Shown here: positions 1 through 6,907 of the stretch, piece after piece
Layout: the number at the start of each line of letters is the position of its first letter
Numbering within the stretch: the first letter of the stretch is position 1
Program-made: the position numbers and the translations under genes
The notes under the pieces: model-generated
Told to the model about the DNA's origin: nothing
Database searches by the model: none
The model's input: the letters and a program-made list of their open reading frames with translations, nothing else
Source: CAIWHR01 sp039931775
Lineage (GTDB): Bacteria; Pseudomonadota; Gammaproteobacteria; Burkholderiales; Casimicrobiaceae
Assembly: GCA_039931775.1 (NCBI GenBank)
Contig: JBDTRG010000170.1
Coordinates: forward strand, 1-31,666
Reading direction: 5' to 3'
Length of the DNA stretch: 31,666 nt

Positions 1-53
1 TCGTGGGAACGTTCGTAGCGCTTGCAGAGCTTGTCGAGCTTGACGGTCGCCAT
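1..53 (-). CDS. ABC transporter ATP-binding protein, N-terminal fragment
   Basis: Only the first 17 codons lie in the window; the gene runs off the left edge. The visible start reads MATVKLDKLCKRYE, the usual opening of UgpC/MalK/MsmX-type sugar ABC ATPases, in which a short beta strand (VKLDKLCKRY) precedes the Walker A loop. It follows the MalG-like permease by about 50 bases on the same strand, which is where the energising subunit of a sugar importer is expected. No Walker motif is visible, so the call rests on the N-terminus and the operon position. An unrelated protein starting with a similar strand is possible but unlikely. Confidence 0.6.
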   Translation of the reverse strand, partial: MATVKLDKLCKRYERSH

Positions 54-103
54 GGGCAGGTGCAGTCAGCGCGACCGCGCGGGTCGAAAAGCGAGGATAT
101 GAT

Positions 104-922
104 TCATTTTACGGCTCCGGCGGTCATGCCTTGTATCAGTTTCTCGGAAAAGAACGCGTAGATCACGACGACCGGAATGATCGCGATCATGAGACCGGTC
201 GAGATCATGCCGATGTCCTCCATCTGGTCGCCCATGAAGCGCTGGATGCCCAGAGGCAGCGTGCGCTTGTCCTCGTCGGTGATCAGCACGACCGCATAGA
301 GAAACTCGTTCCACAGCAGGATGGTGTTGAGGATGATCGTCGTCGACAGCGCGGGCAGCGCGATCGGCAGCGAGATGCGCCAGAAGATCGACCATTCCGA
401 ATAGCCGTCGATGCGCGCCGCCTCGAAGAGGTCGCCGGGGATGCGCGAGAAGAAGCTCTCGAGGATGTAGATCGTGATCGGCAGCTGAAATGCCACATAG
501 ACCAGCGTCAGGCCGATCAGGCTGTTGAAGAGTCCGTACTGCACCAGAATCTGGAACAACGCGATGATCGTGATCTGCGGCGGGAAGATGATCGTGCTGA
601 AGATCACGAAGTAGAAGATCCGGTTGAGGCGAAACCGGTAGCGCGCGAAGCAGTGCGCGGCCATCGCGCCGACCAGCGTCAGCACGATCACCGCCGAGAC
701 AACGACCATAAGGCTGTTGGCGAAATAGACGCCGTAGTTCGAGTTGAACCAGGCGTCGGGGAATTTCTCCCAGTGCAGCGTCTCGGGAAAACGGAAGTGG
801 TCGCGCGAGATCTCGGTCGTCGTGCGCAGCGACATCATCGCCACCCACAGGAACGGTCCCGCGGCCAGCGCCGTGTAGACGGCGAGGACGGAAACGACGA
901 CCGTCTGCTTCAGCTTCTCCAA
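104..922 (-). CDS. Carbohydrate ABC transporter permease, MalG-like
   Basis: Inner-membrane permease of a CUT1-type sugar importer, 272 residues, about six membrane segments. The ATPase docking (EAA) loop is clear at about residues 167-190: EAARIDGYSEWSIFWRISLP. The reading frame opens with TTG directly after the TGA stop of the upstream permease (TGATTG), with a GGAG ribosome site six bases before it, so the two permeases are probably translationally coupled. Its partners are the MalF-like permease, the binding protein and the ATPase fragment. The transported compound cannot be read from the permease. The neighbouring rhamnonate dehydratase suggests a deoxy-sugar or sugar acid, which is inference. 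Confidence 0.9.
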   Translation of the reverse strand: MEKLKQTVVVSVLAVYTALAAGPFLWVAMMSLRTTTEISRDHFRFPETLHWEKFPDAWFNSNYGVYFANSLMVVVSAVIVLTLVGAMAAHCFARYRFRLNRIFYFVIFSTIIFPPQITIIALFQILVQYGLFNSLIGLTLVYVAFQLPITIYILESFFSRIPGDLFEAARIDGYSEWSIFWRISLPIALPALSTTIILNTILLWNEFLYAVVLITDEDKRTLPLGIQRFMGDQMEDIGMISTGLMIAIIPVVVIYAFFSEKLIQGMTAGAVK

Positions 923-1819
923 TCAGTACTCCAGCTTCTCGCGCTGGCGGAAGAGCCAGGTCAGCGTCAACACGGAACCCAGCACGATGACGAACCAGAC
1001 CGACGCGATCGCGGACGGGTAGCCGAGATCGAACGTGTTCCATTCGAACGCGCGCTTGTAGACATAGATCGACACCGTTTCGGTCGACCACAGCGGCCCG
1101 CCCTTGGTGGTGATCCAGACGAGATCGAAGATCTTCATCTTGCCGACGAACGACAGCACGATCAGGTTCAGGATCGTCGCGCGCACCATCGGGATGATCA
1201 CGAAGACGAGCTTGCTCCACCAGCCGCAGTTGTCGAGTTCGGCCGCCTCGATCACCTCGGAGGGCAGCGAATGCAGCGCGGCCAGCAGCACGACCATGTT
1301 GAAGCCGGTCCACATCCAGGTGGTGATGAAGATCAGCGCCGGCAGCGCGGTCTCGGGCTTGCCGAGCCAGGCACGTGTCCACGAATCGAGGCCGACGGCG
1401 CGCAGCAGGTAATTCACCGCACCCCAGTCGTAGTTGTAGATCCAGGCCCAGATGATCCCCACGACCACGTACGACATCAGCACCGGCGTGAACCACGCGA
1501 TGCGGAAGAAGCGCGCTCCGGGCACCCTCGCGTACAGGGCGAGCGACAGGAGCAGCGCGATCGAGACCTCGAACAGCGGCGACGTGCACGCCCAGATCAG
1601 CGTGTTCCTGACCGCTCGCCAGAAGATCTCGTCCTGCGCGAGCTCGGCGAAATTCGCGAGACCGACGAACTGCTCGGTCCTCGGAAGGACGCTGTGGAAG
1701 CTGTTCCACAGCGTTCTGACCACCGGGTAGGCGGTAAACGCGACGTAAAGCGTGAAGGCGGGCAGCAGGAACACCGTGACGGCTCGCCACGGTGTCTGCA
1801 GGGCTCGGGCCTCTTGCAT
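923..1819 (-). CDS. Carbohydrate ABC transporter permease, MalF-like
   Basis: Second permease of the sugar importer, 298 residues. The N-terminal segment MQEARALQTPWRAVTVFLLP leads into the first membrane helix, and about six helices are visible. The EAA loop starts near residue 191 (EAAELDNCGWWSKLVFVIIP). The length is that of small MalF/UgpA-type permeases without the large periplasmic loop of E. coli MalF. The ATG at 1819 lies 64 bases after the binding-protein gene. That gap contains a 12-base GC palindrome at 1835-1846, which might lower expression of the membrane genes relative to the binding protein. It ends flush against the MalG-like gene. Confidence 0.9.
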   Translation of the reverse strand: MQEARALQTPWRAVTVFLLPAFTLYVAFTAYPVVRTLWNSFHSVLPRTEQFVGLANFAELAQDEIFWRAVRNTLIWACTSPLFEVSIALLLSLALYARVPGARFFRIAWFTPVLMSYVVVGIIWAWIYNYDWGAVNYLLRAVGLDSWTRAWLGKPETALPALIFITTWMWTGFNMVVLLAALHSLPSEVIEAAELDNCGWWSKLVFVIIPMVRATILNLIVLSFVGKMKIFDLVWITTKGGPLWSTETVSIYVYKRAFEWNTFDLGYPSAIASVWFVIVLGSVLTLTWLFRQREKLEY

Positions 1820-1883
1820 CGCAACCGGACTCAGGCCGGCGCCGGCGCGACTGCGGGAACGCCGACGGGCAACATGGGCGCGG

Positions 1884-3161
1884 CTATTTCGCCGCGTTCA
1901 TCTGCTTGACGACCTCGTCCACGCTGATCGACCCGGCTGGCAGCGCGTTGTTGATCACCTGCGTGAAGACTTCCTTCGGCTTGCCCTGCATCACCTGGAT
2001 CGGCGTGCCGAAAAAGTAGACGTTGCCTTCGTTGGCCTTGGCCAGTTGCTTGAAGTACGCGGCATACGGCCCGCCGATCTTCGACGGGTCAGTCTTGATG
2101 CCGGTCTGCACCAGCACGTTCTCGAGCCAGCGGTTGCCCATTTCCGGCGTCGCGAAGGAATTGAGGAACGCGATCGCCAGCTCCTTGCGGGGTGACGCGG
2201 CGTTGACGACATAGCTGCCGCCGACTGCCATCGATTTGCACTGGTTGCACGCGCCGTTGGTCATCGCAGGCGATTGCATGATGCCGAGTGGGAAATTGAC
2301 GGGCTGCCCGCCCTTGTCGGGCGGGTTGAACGCGCGCGACGTGTACCAGCTCGCGACCTGAAACATCAACGCACCGGGATTGGTGTGGAAGTAGTTGTGC
2401 GACTCGCCGAGCTTCAGGCTCGTGAAGCTCGCCGGGAACGCGCCGGCGTCGACCAGCTGCTTGACCCACTTCAGCGTGTCGACCACGCGCGGGTCGCTCC
2501 AGGAGAGCGTGCCCTTCAGCAGCGCGTCGTAGTCTTTCGGGCCCAGTTTCTTGAGCAGTGCCTCGTGGGTGATGTAGCTGCCCGGATAGGGGCGGTCGCC
2601 GACACCCTGCGACATCGGCGTGATGCCTTTGGCCTTGGCCTTCTTGACGAGCTCGAGGAAGGCGTTCTGGTCGAACTGGCCGTTGGCGGGGACGGTGACG
2701 CCGAGCTCGGCCATCAGCTTCGTGTTGTAGTAGACCTCGACGGTCGACGCCTCGAGCGGAAAGCCATAGACGCCTTTACCGAAGGTCCACACAGTCTTGG
2801 CCCACGGTTCCACGTTGGCCCAGTTGATGCCGGTCGACAGATCGGCCAGCAACTGGTTGTCGATGTATTCGGTCTGGTCCGGCTCCGCGTAGAAGACGTC
2901 CGGGGCTTGACCCGAGCGCAACGCGGTCTTCAGCGCCGCGTACAGCGCCGACTTTTCATACCAGGTGATCTTGACCTTGACGCCGGGACGACTCGCCTCG
3001 AAGCGCTTGGCGGCGTCTTCGACGTAGGCGCGCTTGGCGACCTCGGCCGCCCAGTGGCTCCACATCGTGAGCTCCTGGGCAAGTGCGGTGATGGGTACGG
3101 CGAGCAGGGCGACGAGGATCGCCGCCGCAAGTCCGCGCGACTTCACTGTGGACCAGAACAT
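1884..3161 (-). CDS. Extracellular sugar-binding protein of ABC importer
   Basis: Periplasmic solute-binding protein of family 1 (MalE/UgpB type), 425 residues. A Sec signal peptide is clear: a lysine/arginine N-region, a hydrophobic core LAAAILVALLAVPIT, and a likely cleavage ALA|QEL near residue 28. The mature part starts with the strand LTMWSHW typical of the family and contains the hinge-region phrase FEASRPGVKVKITWYEKSA. The ATG at 3161 has a strong GGAGGTAA ribosome site, fitting high expression. It is first of the four importer genes and 81 bases downstream of the SDR gene, so probably in the same transcript. The ligand is unknown; a rhamnose-like sugar or aldonate is suggested by the two preceding enzymes. 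Confidence 0.92.
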   Translation of the reverse strand: MFWSTVKSRGLAAAILVALLAVPITALAQELTMWSHWAAEVAKRAYVEDAAKRFEASRPGVKVKITWYEKSALYAALKTALRSGQAPDVFYAEPDQTEYIDNQLLADLSTGINWANVEPWAKTVWTFGKGVYGFPLEASTVEVYYNTKLMAELGVTVPANGQFDQNAFLELVKKAKAKGITPMSQGVGDRPYPGSYITHEALLKKLGPKDYDALLKGTLSWSDPRVVDTLKWVKQLVDAGAFPASFTSLKLGESHNYFHTNPGALMFQVASWYTSRAFNPPDKGGQPVNFPLGIMQSPAMTNGACNQCKSMAVGGSYVVNAASPRKELAIAFLNSFATPEMGNRWLENVLVQTGIKTDPSKIGGPYAAYFKQLAKANEGNVYFFGTPIQVMQGKPKEVFTQVINNALPAGSISVDEVVKQMNAAK

Positions 3162-3242
3162 GGTTACCTCCGTTGGCTGACATGGATGAACGCTTGCGCG
3201 ATCGCGGGCAAGTCGAGCTCGCCTCTGGTTTCCGGCACGGTT

Positions 3243-4070
3243 TCAGGGCATGACGCTTCCGCCGTTGACTTCGATGATCTGACCGGTGATGTAACTCGAA
3301 AGGTTTTCGCTGGCAAGAAAGAGGAAAGTGCCGGCGCATTCGTCGGCGCGCCCGAGCCGCTGCATCGGTATCCCCGCACGCAGCGTCTCGAGGAGTGCCG
3401 GACTGGTGTGTTCGCGGTGAATCGGCGTGTCGATGACCCCCGGCGACACGGCATTCACCCGGATGCCGTCGAGGCAGAGTTCCCTGGCCAATGAGCGCGT
3501 ATACGTCGACACGAAGCCCTTAGTCGACGCGTAGACGCCGGCGCCGGTGCTGCCTCCCGAGCGCGCGGCTTGCGACGTCACGTTGATGATCGAGCCGCCG
3601 CCCTGTGAGCGCATCAGCGGGATCACGCTGCGCCCCAACACGATCATCGAACGCGCATTCTGGTGAAACACCTCGTCGATGATCGCGTCGCTTGCTTCGG
3701 CGAGCGGCACGCGGCGCACGAACCCGCCCACGTTATTGACGAGAATGTCGATTCGCCCGAATCGGGTGACGGTGTCGGCCGACAGCCGGTCGAGACTTGC
3801 GGTGTCGGTAGCCTCGGCATGGAAGGCTTCCGCATCGCCGCCGACCTCCTTGATCCGCGCCACCAGGTCCGTCGCCTCGGCGCGTGCGTTCCGGTAGTGG
3901 ACGGCTACCCGAGCGCCGCAGCCCCCGAACGCCATCGCCGCGGCGGCGCCTATTCCCGAGCTTGCGCCGGTGATCAGCACCACCTTGTCGCGCAGGTCGT
4001 CGAACGTATAGCTGGACCGATGGGGCGCTTCCAAGTCGGCTCTCGTGGCGGTTTGGGCGAGATGGGTCAA
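3243..4070 (-). CDS. SDR-family NAD(P)-dependent oxidoreductase
   Basis: Classical short-chain dehydrogenase of 275 residues. The cofactor loop TGASSGIG is at residues 34-41, followed by NNVGG, the catalytic serine in NVTSQAARS, the YASTK tyrosine-lysine pair, and the C-terminal TGQIIEVNGG. It overlaps the end of the rhamnonate dehydratase gene by four bases (TTGA, TTG start plus TGA stop). This pairing suggests sugar-acid metabolism, for example oxidation of 2-keto-3-deoxy-L-rhamnonate or of L-rhamnose itself as in the non-phosphorylative rhamnose pathways. The substrate is inference. The TTG start has no good ribosome site and about 25 residues precede the Rossmann fold, so coupling to the upstream gene or a different start is possible. 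Confidence 0.88.
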   Translation of the reverse strand: MTHLAQTATRADLEAPHRSSYTFDDLRDKVVLITGASSGIGAAAAMAFGGCGARVAVHYRNARAEATDLVARIKEVGGDAEAFHAEATDTASLDRLSADTVTRFGRIDILVNNVGGFVRRVPLAEASDAIIDEVFHQNARSMIVLGRSVIPLMRSQGGGSIINVTSQAARSGGSTGAGVYASTKGFVSTYTRSLARELCLDGIRVNAVSPGVIDTPIHREHTSPALLETLRAGIPMQRLGRADECAGTFLFLASENLSSYITGQIIEVNGGSVMP

Positions 4071-5251
4071 TGCGAATGCGGGCGGTGCAGTTTACACGCG
4101 GGATCGAGGCGTACGCCGAAGCCCGGCGCGTCGAGCAGGTTCGTCTTCAGTCGGCCGCCGACGGGGATGGGCTCATCGAGCAGCAGCGGCGTGAACATCG
4201 GCACCACCCGGTCGGCCTTCGGCGACATCATCAGGAACTCGGCGAACGGACTGTTGTGGCGCGTGGCGACGAAATGATAGCTGTAGACCGACGAGCCGTG
4301 CGGAACGACGAGCACGCCGTGGGAATCGGCCAGCGCGCAAATCCTGACCAGTTCGGTCATGCCGCCGCACCACCCGACATCCGGCTGCAGGATGTCGGCG
4401 CAGCCCATTTCCAGCAGCATGCGGAAACCCCACCGGGTGGCCTCGTGCTCGCCGGTCGTCAGCAGCATGCCAGCCGGCAGATTCTTGCGCAATTGCGCGT
4501 AGCCCCAGTAGTCGTCCGGGGGCAGGCACTCTTCCAGCCACTTGAGGTCGTGGGCGCGAGCCTCCGCGGCGAGGCGCGTCGCATAATCGAGATCGAGGCT
4601 CATCCAGCAGTCGTACATCAGCCAGAAGTCCAGCCCAACCCGACTGCGCATGGCGGCCAGGTGCGCGATGTTGCTGCGCAGTCCGTCGTCGCCTTCCGCC
4701 GGGCCGTGGACAAGCGGCATCTTCCCGCCGATGAACCCCATCTCCTTGGCGAGATCCGGGCGCACGCCGGTGGCGTAGAAGACGAGCTCGTCGCGCACGG
4801 GTCCGCCGAGGAGCTCATGAACCGGCTCCTTGCGCACTTTGGCCAGCAGATCCCAAAGGGCCAGATCCACACCGGAAATCGCGTTGACGACAATGCCCTT
4901 ACGGCCATAGAAAAGCGTGGCGCCGTACATCTGGTCCCAGATCAGCTCGATCTCGGTGACCGGTTTCCCTTCGACGAAGCGGGCGAGGTGCTTTTCGACG
5001 ATGAATGCGCCGATTTCCCCACCGGTGGTCACCGCGAAGCCAACGGTGCCGTCGCTCGCCTCGACTTCGACCACCAGCGAGCCCAGCACATCGATGCCGA
5101 ACGACTTGCGCGTCTGCCGATATTCGGGATAGCGGGACATCGGCGTGGCGATCTGGCTGTCGATCCAGTGCCCGTCGGCCTGGTCGTGATAGTCGCCACC
5201 GCCGCCACGCACGGTGAAGGCACGTACCGCGCGGATCGTGGGCATGCTCAT
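4067..5251 (-). CDS. rhmD: L-rhamnonate dehydratase (enolase superfamily)
   Basis: Dehydrates L-rhamnonate to 2-keto-3-deoxy-L-rhamnonate. The 394 residues follow remembered E. coli RhmD closely from end to end: GGDYHDQADGHWID, ATPMSRYPEY, DLAKEMGFIGGKMP, QPDVGWCGG, VVPHGSSVYSYH and a C-terminal RPHSH. The enolase-superfamily residues are in place: metal ligands at about D214, E240 and E268, and a D291/H318 acid-base pair, with H28 in the N-terminal loop. Spacing between the three metal ligands (26 and 28 residues) equals that of the characterised enzyme. The gene starts 7 bases after the acyl-CoA synthetase and overlaps the SDR gene. Related sugar-acid dehydratase activity cannot be excluded, but the similarity is specific to RhmD. 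Confidence 0.93.
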   Translation of the reverse strand: MSMPTIRAVRAFTVRGGGGDYHDQADGHWIDSQIATPMSRYPEYRQTRKSFGIDVLGSLVVEVEASDGTVGFAVTTGGEIGAFIVEKHLARFVEGKPVTEIELIWDQMYGATLFYGRKGIVVNAISGVDLALWDLLAKVRKEPVHELLGGPVRDELVFYATGVRPDLAKEMGFIGGKMPLVHGPAEGDDGLRSNIAHLAAMRSRVGLDFWLMYDCWMSLDLDYATRLAAEARAHDLKWLEECLPPDDYWGYAQLRKNLPAGMLLTTGEHEATRWGFRMLLEMGCADILQPDVGWCGGMTELVRICALADSHGVLVVPHGSSVYSYHFVATRHNSPFAEFLMMSPKADRVVPMFTPLLLDEPIPVGGRLKTNLLDAPGFGVRLDPACKLHRPHSH

Positions 5252-5258
5252 GATCCGC

Positions 5259-6758
5259 CTACCCGGGCTTTCCGAATTGCTCGCGGAGGATGTTCTTCTG
5301 CACCTTGCCCATCGCGTTGCGCGGCAGGTCGGCGACGAAGTAGACGCGTTTCGGGACCTTGAAGGTCGCGATCTCGCCCTTGAGCGCGGCGATGACGCCG
5401 GTTTCCGTCAGCGTGTTCCCGGGACGCGCCACGACGACCGCCGCGACCGCTTCGCCGAAATCGGCGTCGGGCAGGCCAATCACCGCGGATTCCACGATGC
5501 CCGGCAGCGCATCGATCTTCTCCTCGATCTCCTTCGGATAGATATTGAGTCCGCCGCTGATGATGAGGTCCTTCGCGCGGCCGACGATGCGCAGGTACTC
5601 GTTCGGCAGCAACTGGCCGACGTCGCCGGTGCGGAAGTACCCATCGGCGGTGAATTCATCGCGCGTCTTGTCCGGCATCCGCCAGTAGCCGGCGAACACG
5701 TTCGGACCCTTCACCTCGATACCGCCTACGTCGCCGACCGCACAAGATTGCCCTTCGGCGTCGACGACGCGTAACTGGACTCCGGGGAGCGCCGGACCGA
5801 CCGTGCCGCCGATGCGATCGCCGTCGAGCGGATTCGACGTGTTCATCCCGGTTTCGGTCATGCCGTAGCGCTCGAGGATGGTCTGCCCGGTGCGTTGCCG
5901 AAAGTCGTCGAAGGTCTCCGGCAGGAGCGGCGCGGATCCCGAGATGAAGAGGCGAATCGAACGGCAGTCGTCCGCGCCAAAGGCCGGCAGACCGAGGAGG
6001 CGCGTGTAGAACGTCGGCACGCCCATCATCACGGTGGCGCGCGGCAACAACGCGCGCACTTCTGCGGCGTCGAACTTGGAGAGCCACAACATCCGCGCGC
6101 CAGCGAGGAGCGCGCAGTGGCAGGCGACGAACAGGCCGTGGACGTGATAGATCGGCAGCGCGTGCAGCAGGACGTCGCCGCGCGTGAAGCCCCAGCACGA
6201 CACAAGGGTGGACGCGTTGCTGCCGAGATTGCGGTGGGAGAGCATCGCCCCTTTGGGGCGGCCCGTCGTGCCGGAAGTGTAGAGAATCGCGGCGAGATCG
6301 TCCGGCTGTGAAGCGACGGTTTCGAAATCTCCCGGTTGCCCGTCGGCGCGATCGAGGAGGCTGCCTTCGCCCCCCGCGAGCGTCAATACGGTTGCCTGCG
6401 TCCGCAGCGGCGCGACGCGCTCGGCCGCGTCCGGCCGGCAGACGATGACCGACGGCTCGGCGTCACCGAAAAGATAGTCGAGTTCGCTCCTCTGGTACCC
6501 GGTGTTGAGCGGCAGGTAGACGAACCCGGCGCGCAGGCAGGCGAGATAGAGGGCCAGCGCCTCCCAGCACTTGTCGACCTGCACGGCGACGCGGTCGCCG
6601 TGGCGGCAACCGGCGGCGGCCAGGCCATGCGCGATGCGCGCCGACGTCGCGTCGAGTTCCTCGTAGCGGACGACGCGCCCGTCCGGAATCAACAGGCAGG
6701 GTTGCTCGGCGCTCTCGGGAAAATGCGCGGACAGGAGCGCGTAGAGGTTGGCGTTCAT
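5259..6758 (-). CDS. matB: Malonyl-CoA synthetase (MatB-type acyl-CoA ligase)
   Basis: AMP-forming acyl-CoA synthetase of 499 residues, probably joining malonate, or another short dicarboxylate, to CoA. Adenylation motifs are complete: ILYTSGTTGRPKG at about 158-170, ERYGMTETG near 296, GYFRTGDVG near 373, GRAKDLIISGGLNIYPKEIE near 393, and the catalytic lysine in NAMGKVQK (K485). The stretches RVAVQVDKCWEALALYLACL, YLPLNTGYQRSELDY and RLFISGSAPL are characteristic of MatB. It sits between oxalate genes and rhamnonate dehydratase, so oxalyl-CoA synthesis by a MatB relative is an alternative. The ATG at 6758 has a poor ribosome site. The upstream gap carries a REP-like pair, so it may start a separate transcript. 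Confidence 0.8.
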   Translation of the reverse strand: MNANLYALLSAHFPESAEQPCLLIPDGRVVRYEELDATSARIAHGLAAAGCRHGDRVAVQVDKCWEALALYLACLRAGFVYLPLNTGYQRSELDYLFGDAEPSVIVCRPDAAERVAPLRTQATVLTLAGGEGSLLDRADGQPGDFETVASQPDDLAAILYTSGTTGRPKGAMLSHRNLGSNASTLVSCWGFTRGDVLLHALPIYHVHGLFVACHCALLAGARMLWLSKFDAAEVRALLPRATVMMGVPTFYTRLLGLPAFGADDCRSIRLFISGSAPLLPETFDDFRQRTGQTILERYGMTETGMNTSNPLDGDRIGGTVGPALPGVQLRVVDAEGQSCAVGDVGGIEVKGPNVFAGYWRMPDKTRDEFTADGYFRTGDVGQLLPNEYLRIVGRAKDLIISGGLNIYPKEIEEKIDALPGIVESAVIGLPDADFGEAVAAVVVARPGNTLTETGVIAALKGEIATFKVPKRVYFVADLPRNAMGKVQKNILREQFGKPG

Positions 6759-6796
6759 CGATCCGACATTAAGTACGCACGAGGGGATGCGCGAAC

Positions 6797-6873
6797 TCGT
6801 CGTCCCCGCGAACGCGGGGACCCAGGGTCTTTCGAGAAACGTTGCTGGTCTCCCGCGTTCGCGGGAACGACGA
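6797..6873. repeat. REP-like inverted repeat pair
   Basis: Two palindromic units in inverted orientation, at about 6797-6823 and 6848-6873. Each has a core CCCGCGAACGCGGG (or its complement) and an outer TCGTCG/CGACGA, with a 24-base spacer. Each unit can fold alone and the pair can fold into one long hairpin. This looks like the dispersed extragenic palindromes common in beta- and gammaproteobacteria. It fills half of the 149-base gap between the two acyl-CoA synthetase genes and may act as an RNA-stabilising or transcription-damping element. Confidence 0.75.
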
Positions 6874-6907
6874 TACCCTCAATTCGCTCCGAACCCGAAT
6901 CGTACTA

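Noticed and set aside
1835..1846. Regulatory operator GCCGGCGCCGGC
   Set aside because: It is a perfect palindrome but of simple GC composition in GC-rich DNA, with no promoter nearby; at most a weak intercistronic stem.
66..1909. Long open frames of about 570-590 codons on both strands
   Set aside because: They lie in other frames over the two ABC permease genes and encode arginine-, aspartate- and histidine-rich text without any recognisable domain, as expected for shadows in GC-rich DNA.
6797..6873. CRISPR array
   Set aside because: There are only two units, in inverted and not direct orientation, and each is a palindrome; this is REP-like.
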